Source of the DNA: JAAUQA01 sp036351435
GTDB lineage: Bacteria; Pseudomonadota; Gammaproteobacteria; Competibacterales; Competibacteraceae
NCBI GenBank assembly: GCA_036351435.1
Contig: JAZBPA010000257.1
Span: forward strand, 1-5,984
Direction of reading: 5' to 3'
DNA: 5,984 nucleotides
Made by a program: the position numbers and the translations under genes. The notes beneath the pieces were generated by a model that saw nothing but the letters and a program-made list of their open reading frames with translations, did no database searches and was not told the origin of the DNA. This document shows, in pieces, positions 1-5,926 of the stretch. Each line of letters begins with the position of its first letter. Position 1 is the stretch's first letter.

Positions 1-936
1 AAGGGCTTCCAGCTTTTCCTTGACCCGCTCAATGGTCGCCAACGCGTTCTCCCCATAACGCATGACAATGATCCCGCCGGTCACCTCGCCCTCGCCATCC
101 AATTCGGCGATACCGCGCCGCATCTGCGGTCCTAGATCGACATGGGCCACATCGCGCAGCAGTAAAGGCGTGCCTTGATCGCCCAGTACGCCAATAGGAA
201 TGGTTTCGATGTCGGCCACCGATTGCAGATAACCGCGGCTGCGGATCATGTACTCCGCTTCCCCTTTTTCGACCACCGAACCGCCGGCTTCCTGGTTGGC
301 GCGACGGATCGCCTCATTAACTTGACGCAGTGGAATGCCGTAGAAACGCAGCCGATTGGGATCAACCACGACTTGATATTGCCGCACCATGCCGCCAACC
401 GTGGCAACCTCAGCGACGCCGGGGACGGTTTGCAATTCAAACTTGAGAAACCAATCCTGCAAGGAACGCAGTTGCGCCAAATCATGCTGACCGCTGCGGT
501 CAATCAGTGCATATTGATACACCCAACCGACTCCCGAGGCATCCGGTCCCAGCCGGGGCTGCACGCCATCCGGCAGCAAGGCGGCGGCCTGATTCAAATA
601 CTCCAGCACTCGCGAGCGTGCCCAGTACAAATCAGTGCCGTCTTGGAAAATGACGTAAACGAAGGAATCACCAAAAAAGGAAAACCCCCGCACCGCCGTC
701 GCGCCCGGCACAGAGAGCATCGTGGTGGTGATGGGATAAGTGACCTGATCTTCCATGACCTGCGGTGACTGACCGGGATAAGTGGTCTTGATGATGACCT
801 GGACATCGGACAGATCGGGAATGGCATCCAATGGCGTCTGTTTGACCGCCATCCAACCCCCACCCATTAACAACGCCGTCGCCACCAGCACCAGAAAACG
901 GTTTTTAATCGACCAGTAAATGACCTGACTCAACAT
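1..936 (-). CDS. cusA: CusA-type heavy-metal efflux RND transporter, N-terminal part (cut by window edge)
   Basis: Inner-membrane, proton-driven RND pump of the heavy-metal (HME) class, which exports Cu(I)/Ag(I) with a CusB adaptor and a CusC outer-membrane channel. I translated the minus strand from ATG at 936; the frame is open for 312 codons to base 1, so the C-terminal two thirds are missing. Seen directly: a first membrane helix at about residues 13-32, then the family signature DAIPDLSDVQV (about 37-47) followed by TYPGQSP, the porter-domain start with QVTYPITT, SVPG, RGFSFFGDSFVYVIF, and later the VVDPNRLRFYGI stretch. These match CusA/SilA/CzcA proteins, and the DLSDVQV form favours the CusA branch. 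The start lies 4 bp after the cusB stop, with an AGGGAG ribosome site inside the end of cusB, so the two are translated as one operon. The methionine residues that carry the metal in CusA lie beyond the window, so Cu/Ag specificity is inferred from the CusB partner. Confidence 0.95.
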   Translation of the reverse strand, partial: MLSQVIYWSIKNRFLVLVATALLMGGGWMAVKQTPLDAIPDLSDVQVIIKTTYPGQSPQVMEDQVTYPITTTMLSVPGATAVRGFSFFGDSFVYVIFQDGTDLYWARSRVLEYLNQAAALLPDGVQPRLGPDASGVGWVYQYALIDRSGQHDLAQLRSLQDWFLKFELQTVPGVAEVATVGGMVRQYQVVVDPNRLRFYGIPLRQVNEAIRRANQEAGGSVVEKGEAEYMIRSRGYLQSVADIETIPIGVLGDQGTPLLLRDVAHVDLGPQMRRGIAELDGEGEVTGGIIVMRYGENALATIERVKEKLEAL

Positions 937-940
937 GGTT

Positions 941-2359
941 TTAGTTCTCCCTATGCGCCATGGCGGGGTCAGCAGGTTCTGTGGGTTCGGGCGCTTGCAT
1001 CCGCCGGAAACTCGCCTGCAGATTGCTCTCCGAATCGATCAAGAACTGACCGGATACCACAATCCGCTCACCTTCCTGCAAACCTTCAAGAATTTCCACC
1101 CGATCACCCGCTCGGCTGCCAACAACAACCACTTCGGGTTGGAAACGACCATCGCCTAAATCCTGAATCACCCGGTCTTCACCGCCGGTCATGATTAGGG
1201 CTTCACGCGGGATATGCAGCGCATCGACCCGTGGACTGCCCTGAATATGAGCATGGACGAACATATTGGGTTTGAGCGCGCCAGCGGGATTTTTAAAACG
1301 AAGCCGAATCTGCAAGGTACGCGTCTTGGCATCCAATTCTGGGTAGATGTAATCCACTTCACCTTCCCACGTCCGACCTGGCAAGGCTGGGATATTGATA
1401 TGCGCCGGATTGCCTTTCTTGACCTGATCGGCCTGGTGCTCGAAGACATCGACTTGCACCCAGATATTCGATACATCGCTGATGGTGAACAATTCCATAT
1501 CCGGTTTGACGTACATACCCTCACGCAGCCCAAGCTTAGTGATTACCCCAGTAATGGGTGCCAATATGGGTACAGTTTCCTGCACCTTACGGGTTCTGTT
1601 GAGGGTGCTGATTACCGAATCCGGCACCTCTAGCAACCGTAATCGGCGCCGCGCACCTTCCAACAAGCTTTGCTGACGTCTGCCGGAGGCTGAGATGCCC
1701 TCCAACGCCAATAGATATTCTTCTTGCGCATTTACAATCTCGGGTGAATAAAGATCCATTAAAACTTGATTGCGCTTAACCACTTCACCCTCGGTGCGCA
1801 CCCGAAGTTTTTCTGCCCAGCCGACGGCGCGTGAATGAACATGGCCCATGCGATCTTCGTCATAGGCCACATAACCGACGGTTTCGATGGCTTTGCTGAG
1901 TGCTCCACGCTCGACCAGTGCGGTACGCACGCCCATGTTTTGCAGCGTTTCCGGGCGGATGGTGACGATAGGCGGGCCGTCGTCTTGCGTTGGGTTTTCG
2001 TAGACCGGCACGTAATCCATACCCATTTCGTCCTTGCGTGGCTCCGGCGAGGTGATGGTCGGGTTGTGCGGATGGCGGTAATAAGCTGGGGTGCGTGTTG
2101 CCTCGGGCGCAGCTTTGGCGACCAGAGCCATGCCGCAAATCGGACAATCGCCCGGCTCACCACGCACAATTTGCGGGTGCATGGGACAGACATAGTTTAC
2201 ATCAGCATGCTTGCGAGCATGCTCAATGATGCTGTCATCCATGGCTTCCGCCATGCTTTCGCTGGGAATTGAGGCATTGGAATCTGTTGGTTTACAGGCA
2301 GACAATACCAAGATCATGGCGACCAAAAGCGCAGTGCCGAGTAGTTTTCTCGATAACAT
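941..2359 (-). CDS. cusB: CusB-type periplasmic adaptor (membrane fusion) lipoprotein of a Cu/Ag efflux system
   Basis: Periplasmic adaptor joining the CusA pump to an outer-membrane channel; in CusB it also receives metal and gates the pump. The protein is 472 aa from ATG at 2359. I chose this start because GGAGGG lies 6 bp upstream and it places the signal peptide correctly; an in-frame TTG 24 bp upstream (2383) would disrupt both. Seen: lipoprotein signal with lipobox L-S-A-C (Cys22); a heavy-metal-binding domain at about 56-80 with YVCPMHP and GDCPICGM (Cys58, His61, Cys72, Cys75, Met77); a second Met/His-bearing segment at about 93-120 ending KDEMGMDYVPVY; then the barrel-sandwich/HlyD core (VGYVAYDEDR, LYSPEIVNAQEEYL, helical hairpin at about 210-260, APITGVI) and beta-barrel and membrane-proximal parts (DVFEHQ, PGRTWEGEVDYIYP, LKPNMFV, SGQFLIDSES). 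The C-terminal 20 residues are Pro/Glu-rich. No fused CusF domain is present. It sits 85 bp after the Cys-rich gene and directly before cusA. Confidence 0.95.
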   Translation of the reverse strand: MLSRKLLGTALLVAMILVLSACKPTDSNASIPSESMAEAMDDSIIEHARKHADVNYVCPMHPQIVRGEPGDCPICGMALVAKAAPEATRTPAYYRHPHNPTITSPEPRKDEMGMDYVPVYENPTQDDGPPIVTIRPETLQNMGVRTALVERGALSKAIETVGYVAYDEDRMGHVHSRAVGWAEKLRVRTEGEVVKRNQVLMDLYSPEIVNAQEEYLLALEGISASGRRQQSLLEGARRRLRLLEVPDSVISTLNRTRKVQETVPILAPITGVITKLGLREGMYVKPDMELFTISDVSNIWVQVDVFEHQADQVKKGNPAHINIPALPGRTWEGEVDYIYPELDAKTRTLQIRLRFKNPAGALKPNMFVHAHIQGSPRVDALHIPREALIMTGGEDRVIQDLGDGRFQPEVVVVGSRAGDRVEILEGLQEGERIVVSGQFLIDSESNLQASFRRMQAPEPTEPADPAMAHREN

Positions 2360-2365
2360 GAAAAA

Positions 2366-2371
2366 CCCTCC
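2366..2371 (-). promoter_or_regulatory. Ribosome binding site of cusB
   Basis: On the minus strand GGAGGG is followed by TTTTTC and ATG (2359), a 6-bp spacing. It decides the cusB start in favour of 2359 over the in-frame TTG at 2383, which would put this site inside the coding region. Confidence 0.8.
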
Positions 2372-2398
2372 GTGAGGGATCAAAACGAATTGTTAACT

Positions 2399-2416
2399 GC
2401 GACAGCGGGATGTCGC
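2399..2416 (-). other. Small hairpin between the Cys-rich gene and cusB
   Basis: GCGACA (2399-2404) and TGTCGC (2411-2416) form a perfect 6-bp stem with a 6-base loop. No T-run follows on either strand, so it is not a standard terminator. In the 85-bp gap before cusB it could influence mRNA processing or the relative expression of the two genes, or be chance. Confidence 0.3.
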
Positions 2417-2444
2417 GGGTATGAAGCGAAACGGTAGAGTGCGA

Positions 2445-2768
2445 TCAGCCCCGAGGTGGGCGTAACAATTCGTAGTACGGATTGGAGGGTAAAAGAGATG
2501 AAGTTTCCAGCTGTACTAGTCTATTGCTGGGAATGATGGGAGTAAACATAAGTGCGTCTAGCGGCGATTTGCCACAATCAACACAGCTTAAACAATGTTT
2601 GCAAGGCTGTGAGCACGATGCGCCCAATTGTTGTTCGGTGTGACAGTCGCTCTGCTGCAGAGCATGGAAAGAGTCAGCTATGCATACTTCATAGCCAGCG
2701 CCAGCAGTGCTATGAAAGGGCGTAATCAGTAGGCTAAGCACGAGAATCCACAGGAAAACCTGTTTCAT
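2445..2768 (-). CDS. Small exported Cys-rich protein, putative periplasmic metal binder upstream of cusBA
   Basis: 107 aa, not assigned to a named family. Residues 1 to about 24 form a clear Sec signal peptide (MKQVFLWILVLSLL... with a likely cut near AGA). The mature part has seven cysteines (29, 42, 52, 56, 59, 62, 65), the last four forming a CxxCxxCxxC array, with His35, His43 and His58 nearby. This spacing suits soft-metal binding or disulfides, and export suggests a periplasmic site. The C terminus is extended and ends YYELLRPPRG; from memory, small first genes of RND metal-efflux operons often have Arg/Pro-rich tails of this kind. The gene lies 85 bp before cusB on the same strand, so co-transcription is likely. 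The start at 2768 is preceded by only a weak Shine-Dalgarno-like GGAT. By position it could stand in for a CusF-like chaperone or a CzcI-like regulator; that is inference, and its role is unknown. Confidence 0.75.
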   Translation of the reverse strand: MKQVFLWILVLSLLITPFHSTAGAGYEVCIADSFHALQQSDCHTEQQLGASCSQPCKHCLSCVDCGKSPLDALMFTPIIPSNRLVQLETSSLLPSNPYYELLRPPRG

Positions 2769-3038
2769 GATGCCGATCCAATGACTGCCACAAGATCAAT
2801 CGAGCAGTATGCTACTGTGATCTGCAGGCCAGTATTTTTCGGGTCGTGCTCAATAGTCTTTATATCCACGGGCATTAGCATGAACGTCGCAACCAGAGGT
2901 TGTCAATCCAGCATAACCATACTTGTCTTGGAGAGCGGATCAATGCCTAGAGCGGTAGAGTTACCTGAGGGCCTTGCAACAACTGCTTTTGTGCAACTTG
3001 CGCGTCAGTGTTGGGGCCCGTGTCTCCGACTAATCTCA
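2769..3038 (-). other. 270-bp non-coding region ahead of the Cys-rich gene and cusBA
   Basis: No convincing gene lies here on either strand. It probably holds the promoter of the Cys-rich/cusBA unit, since the gap is long compared with the tight cusB-cusA spacing. Signals seen: a perfect TTGACA on the minus strand (2906-2901) without a good -10 at normal spacing; AACC-TCT-GGTT next to it (2891-2901); an inverted repeat CAGTA-TGC-TACTG (2805-2817) about 40 bp before the Cys-rich start; and a bulged inverted repeat TTGCAACAA/TTGTGCAA (2974-2996) after the Spy-like gene. None matches a copper regulator box that I know (CueR, CusR/CopR) well enough to name. Confidence 0.4.
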
Positions 3039-3629
3039 TTAGCAACCATTGTGCTTTCTCCACATAGCCGCATCATGTCCCTGTGGAACATGGGTACACG
3101 GGTCCTCAGCCGTTGAGTAACCCCGCAACTGATTGTACTTGTCAATTTGATCCTGCGATAAAATGTCCAGGGTTTCTAAATGTGCGGCCAAGTGAATATA
3201 CCTTAGCTCTTTTCTCGCCTGAGCGATCGCTTCCAGAGAGGAACGCAGTCGTTCGTCAGTGATCGTCCGTTGTTGAAAGTGATTTTCTAATATCTTTTCT
3301 TGCGCGATTAACTGTTCCCCTTGCTGAATAGCTTGCGCTTTCATATGCTCGTACACTGCAGTAATCGCTGCGACTTGCGCCTTGTCTAGCGCAATTTCCT
3401 GTTTCATTTCCAATAAATGGATTGGTCCGGGCACCCCGTTTAGCTCTGCCGCTTTGGCCAAGCCCCAACCGCCGCCACGTTTCAATTCCGCGATGTCTTC
3501 CGGTGACAGGCTCTTGATCACCTGTTCCTCTTGTCCTGCATACTTCGAAGCGTGGACATGCTGGGCACGGCTTATTTGAGGGTTAAAAGTAAGTATTGGT
3601 ATTAGAACCATAGCCCAAATACATTTCAT
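3039..3629 (-). CDS. Spy/CpxP-like periplasmic protein with His/Cys-rich C-terminal tail
   Basis: 196 aa, with a signal peptide at about 1-22 (cut near SRA-Q). The mature protein is mostly alpha-helical. A conserved-looking N-terminal block (YAGQE at 30-34, LSPEDIAELKRGGGWGLAKAAELNG at about 41-65, PGP) precedes long amphipathic helices at about 70-165, ending in LSQDQ (157-161), a degenerate form of the LTxxQ motif of Spy/CpxP/ZraP proteins. The tail (176-196) holds Cys178, His180, His185, His193 and Cys196 with an AMW motif, suggesting metal binding. Relatives are envelope-stress chaperones or metal sensors found beside copper and zinc efflux genes. Start at 3629 has GAGG 8 bp upstream. It is on the same strand as the Cys-rich and cus genes but 270 bp from them, so it may have its own promoter. 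Family assignment is firm at fold level; the exact function is inferred. Confidence 0.8.
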   Translation of the reverse strand: MKCIWAMVLIPILTFNPQISRAQHVHASKYAGQEEQVIKSLSPEDIAELKRGGGWGLAKAAELNGVPGPIHLLEMKQEIALDKAQVAAITAVYEHMKAQAIQQGEQLIAQEKILENHFQQRTITDERLRSSLEAIAQARKELRYIHLAAHLETLDILSQDQIDKYNQLRGYSTAEDPCTHVPQGHDAAMWRKHNGC

Positions 3630-3675
3630 TTCATTGCCTCAACGATTTACGGTTGTACCAGATAACGAAGGGCTA

Positions 3676-3705
3676 ATCATTGGCTGATCGCCATCGCGCC
3701 GTCAA
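3676..3705 (-). promoter_or_regulatory. Candidate sigma-70 promoter for the Spy-like gene
   Basis: On the minus strand TTGACG (3705-3700) is followed after 18 bp by AATGAT (3681-3676), about 47 bp before the Spy-like start codon. The -35 is good (5 of 6) and the -10 moderate (4 of 6). No recognisable operator overlaps it. The call rests on position and motif only. Confidence 0.3.
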
Positions 3706-3764
3706 CATGTTATCGCCGAAGTCGCTGATGGTCTCAGCATTGGTCGCCAACTGCGCTTAAGCGA

Positions 3765-4136
3765 TCAAGTCGACTCCGCACAACCTAGTTGCTGTTCGCT
3801 ACGTAGCTCTAGTGTTGCCTGAGGTGTGATCAACCCCGACGAATATAAAAATAGCCCCGCCATAACTAGTGCAACCAGCAGATCAGGCCAAGCACTGGCG
3901 GTGAGCCACACGCCCCCGGCGGCAACGATAACCGCCAGGTTGCCGATGGCGTCGTTACGGCTGCACAGCCATACCGAGCGCACTTTAGCGTCGCCGTCAC
4001 GGAAGAGAAACAAGATAATCACGCTCGCAGTGTTGGCTAGCAGAGCAAGCAGGCCGATACCGCCCATAATTGGGGCCACCGGCGTGTCAAGAATCAACAC
4101 CTGGTACAACGCCCAACCCAGCACCCAAAAACCCAT
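3765..4136 (-). pseudogene. Truncated CDF-family cation transporter (N-terminal third missing)
   Basis: 123 codons encoding the C-terminal membrane part of a short cation diffusion facilitator. Helices fall at about 3-16, 24-44, 63-81 and 83-100. The signature RDGDAKVRSVWLCSRNDAIGN (about 46-66) is typical of one subfamily of about 200-aa CDF proteins; the usual HxxxD metal site of TM5 appears here as Cys58-xxx-Asp62. The family's first helices, with the other half of the metal site, are absent. Upstream, the frame continues only six codons (GVCLAL, which still resembles the family) before a TAA at 4155-4157, and nothing CDF-like was found beyond. The first available ATG (4136) lies within what should be a membrane helix. 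The break therefore lies near 4150, probably by deletion or rearrangement. If made, the fragment would be unlikely to transport metal. Zinc, cobalt or cadmium are the likely ancestral substrates of the family. Confidence 0.7.
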
Positions 4137-4225
4137 CAGTGCCAGACATACACCTTATCGACACACCGAGGGGGCGTCTTCGGGCACGATCGCGTGCGGC
4201 GAGCCAAATGGGGTCGGTGCCAGCA

Positions 4226-4255
4226 TTGCAAGTTGGGTCGCGGATTAACTATGTT
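4226..4255 (+). promoter_or_regulatory. Candidate promoter of the Zur-type operon
   Basis: TTGCAA (4226-4231), 18-bp spacer, TATGTT (4250-4255). The elements are moderate (4 of 6 each). The Zur box begins directly after the -10, where the start of transcription would be, which is the arrangement expected for repression by zinc-loaded Zur. Confidence 0.4.
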
Positions 4256-4256
4256 A

Positions 4257-4271
4257 TGTTATATCATAACT
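4257..4271 (+). promoter_or_regulatory. Zur box (zinc uptake regulator operator)
   Basis: TGTTATATCATAACT contains the perfect inverted repeat GTTAT-ATC-ATAAC (4258-4270). It matches the proteobacterial Zur core TGTTAT-N3-ATAACA at 11 of 12 fixed positions (last base T instead of A). It faces a COG0523 GTPase gene and an aminoacyl-tRNA synthetase gene, both classes known from Zur regulons, which supports the assignment. Fur family boxes have a different core (GATAAT repeats), so Fur is less likely. The site is 445 bp before the GTPase start, unusually far. Confidence 0.7.
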
Positions 4272-4715
4272 GTATGAGTGCCGTCGCAACAGAAACATAA
4301 AGCCCTGAGCGCGCGTTGGGCATTGCGAGGCGGGTTTCAACGCCAAACGCCGCGGATAATTAATTTAGAGATCGCTACTAGGTGCCGCGATTTCGGCAAC
4401 ATTGGCTGTCCCACTGTCCGCTCGCGCCGCCTACATCAACAGCGTGTTGTGCTGAGGGCCGGGCGACCCGGCACAAGCCGTTAGCTGGTCGGCAAAAATA
4501 TTAATGAATCAACTACAACGATCATTTTTGGTGAGAACAACCCCTACGATGTCGTCGGTGACCGGCACGCTGTTCATCGCATTGGCCCCGTCCAAGGATC
4601 GACGCAGCCTTATTGCCTCGTTTCGTGGCGTTCGCCACCCAGTTTCAGGGGCCGGCCACAGCCGGTTTCGAGAGCACCCCAATCGATTCGCTCACCACCA
4701 CTCGTCGTTGATGCA
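4272..4715 (+). other. 444-bp stretch between Zur box and GTPase with no recognisable gene
   Basis: No frame gives a protein I recognise. Seen: a signal-peptide-like reading at 4369-4452 (RSLLGAAISATLAVPLSARA and eight more codons to TGA), with a stop just upstream and no start codon; a perfect GCCGGG-CGA-CCCGGC hairpin (4458-4472) without a T-run; an ATG frame of 71 codons (4504-4719) whose TGA overlaps the GTPase ATG as ATGA; and a frame open from 4485 that runs without a stop into the GTPase. A further frame ends at TGA 4709-4711, 4 bp before the GTPase start. The mix of short, partly protein-like frames suggests decayed coding DNA, but a long untranslated leader is also possible. Confidence 0.45.
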
Positions 4716-5852
4716 ATGACTCATCAACTCGATGAACTGGCCGAGTTGGCTTCCAAGCTGATCCCCGTAAGCCTGCTGACGGGCTTCCTGGGCAGTGGGA
4801 AAACTACCTTGCTCAACCACCTAGTGAGCCAGCCCGACATGGCTGATACCCTGGTGATCATCAACGAATTCGGTGAGATAGCGCTCGACCACATGCTGGT
4901 GGCGCATAGCACCGAGAACCTAGTGATGGAGATGAGCAGCGGCTGTGTGTGCTGCACCATTCGGGGCGATCTGGTGCAGACATTGCGCGACATCACCTGG
5001 CGTTATTCACGCAACGGCAAACGGTGGTTCCGGCGCGTAATGATTGAGACCACGGGGCTGGCCGACCCGGCGCCGATCATCCACACGCTGATGACTCACC
5101 CACAGATCACGCCGAAGTACCGGCTCGACGGCATTGTGGCGACCGTGGATATGGCTGCGGGAATGAATACCTTGGACCAGCACAAAGAGGCAGTCAAGCA
5201 AGCCGCCGTGGCCGATGCGCTGCTGCTGACCAAAGCCGACCTGGCCACCAAAGAACAACGCAGCGCACTGCTGCGCCGGCTGGATGGTATCAATCAGGCC
5301 GCCCCGCGCTGGGAAGTTTGCAACGGCGAGATTGCAGCGTGGAAGGTGTTGAACCTCGGGCTGTTCACTGCTGAGGGCAAATTACCCGACGTGGCCCGCT
5401 GGCTCAGCGAAGAAGCCTACATTGCCTCAAAGTTGCATGGACATGCCCACGAACACCACGACCATGACGGCCGAGGTCATCCCGCGCATGAGCGGCACGG
5501 CCATGGGCATTCACATGACCACCCTGATATCAACCGACATGACGACCATATTCACGCCTTCTGCTTCACCGTCGAGCAACCCATCCCCGAGGAAACCCTG
5601 GCGATCTGGCTCGAGTTACTGATGAGCTTCGTGGGCAGCCGCATTTTGCGTGTCAAGGGCATTCTCAACGTTGAGGGCAATGCGCAGCCAGTTGTCGTGC
5701 ACGGGGTTCAGCACATCTTTCATACACCCGTCACCTTGCCTGCCTGGCCAAGCGGGGATCGTCGTTCTCGCCTGGTATTTATCACGCACGATGTCAGCAG
5801 AGATGTGATTGAAAAGACCTTCCACGCCTTAGCCAAAGGAGCGCTTGCATGA
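4716..5852 (+). CDS. COG0523 (CobW/ZigA/YeiR-type) GTP-dependent zinc chaperone with His-rich linker
   Basis: 378-aa cytoplasmic G3E GTPase, complete. Seen: Walker A GFLGSGKTTLL (23-33); NEFGE (50-54) after the beta-strand LVII; the diagnostic metal motif CVCC (77-80) in SSGCVCCTIRGDL; Walker B/switch ETTGLADP (111-118); nucleotide-specificity TKAD (172-175); a linker at 241-280 with 16 histidines; and a CobW C-terminal domain at about 281-372. Zur-regulated members of this family pass zinc to client enzymes under zinc shortage; a Zur box upstream and a thrS gene immediately downstream place this protein in that group. Cobalamin or nitrile hydratase roles, found for other COG0523 members, have no support here. 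The start at 4716 gives the usual short lead before Walker A but has no Shine-Dalgarno; it overlaps the TGA of a preceding short frame, so coupling is possible. The frame is also open upstream to 4485, but that extension is not family-like. Confidence 0.92.
   Translation: MTHQLDELAELASKLIPVSLLTGFLGSGKTTLLNHLVSQPDMADTLVIINEFGEIALDHMLVAHSTENLVMEMSSGCVCCTIRGDLVQTLRDITWRYSRNGKRWFRRVMIETTGLADPAPIIHTLMTHPQITPKYRLDGIVATVDMAAGMNTLDQHKEAVKQAAVADALLLTKADLATKEQRSALLRRLDGINQAAPRWEVCNGEIAAWKVLNLGLFTAEGKLPDVARWLSEEAYIASKLHGHAHEHHDHDGRGHPAHERHGHGHSHDHPDINRHDDHIHAFCFTVEQPIPEETLAIWLELLMSFVGSRILRVKGILNVEGNAQPVVVHGVQHIFHTPVTLPAWPSGDRRSRLVFITHDVSRDVIEKTFHALAKGALA
5835..5841 (+). promoter_or_regulatory. Strong ribosome binding site ahead of the cysS-like leader frame
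   Basis: AAAGGAG ends 7 bp before the ATG at 5849. It is the best Shine-Dalgarno in the right half of the window, better than those of the GTPase and thrS starts, and argues that the 25-codon frame is or was translated. Confidence 0.65.
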
Positions 5853-5926
5853 ACCCGCCAATTCATCTTCATAACACACTCACCTGGACGAATGCACCTT
5901 TATTCAGAACGAGTTCTAAACCATGA
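5849..5926 (+). pseudogene. 25-codon remnant resembling the N terminus of cysteinyl-tRNA synthetase, possible leader peptide for thrS
   Basis: The frame starts at an ATG overlapping the GTPase stop (ATGA at 5849-5852) and ends at a TGA overlapping the thrS start (ATGA at 5923-5926), with AAAGGAG 7 bp upstream. The peptide begins MNPPIHLHNTLTW and continues TNAPLF. The pattern I-x-L-x-NTLT followed by a PF/PLF-like step is how CysRS proteins begin (E. coli CysS starts MLKIFNTLTRQKEEF). The MYVCGPTVY and HIGH parts that should follow are absent. Spare cysS copies are known in Zur/COG0523 clusters, because CysRS is a zinc enzyme, so a deleted cysS fits the context. Alternatively it is simply a short coupling peptide whose likeness to CysRS is chance. 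The likeness spans only about 20 residues and is from memory. Confidence 0.45.

Noticed and set aside
175..768. Long plus-strand open frame of 197 codons
   Set aside because: It is antisense to cusA, whose minus-strand translation is clearly family-like across the same bases. The plus-strand product is not recognisable.
1214..1676. Plus-strand open frames within cusB
   Set aside because: Antisense shadows of the well-conserved CusB coding region.
2871..2906. TTGACA with a MerR-like long spacer as a CueR-type promoter on the minus strand
   Set aside because: The -35 is perfect, but at spacers of 17 to 20 bp there is no good -10, and the AACC-TCT-GGTT dyad is too short to assign to CueR or another MerR regulator.
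2974..2996. Inverted repeat as a terminator for the Spy-like gene
   Set aside because: The stem has a bulge and is not followed by a T-run on the minus strand.
2781..3116. Plus-strand frame of 111 codons between the Cys-rich and Spy-like genes
   Set aside because: It overlaps the 3' end of the Spy-like gene, has no ribosome site, and its product lacks any recognisable motif; the region is better read as non-coding.
3826..4248. Plus-strand frame of 140 codons across the CDF fragment
   Set aside because: Antisense to a fragment with clear CDF membrane helices and signature. The product is Thr/Arg/Pro-rich without motifs.
4458..4472. GCCGGG-CGA-CCCGGC hairpin as a terminator
   Set aside because: A perfect 6-bp GC stem, but no T-run follows on either strand.
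4300..4490. Integron attC-like core sites (GTTGGGC near 4316, GTTAGCT near 4480)
   Set aside because: The complementary core sites and the stem-forming arms of an attC are missing, and the second core does not fit GTTRRRY.
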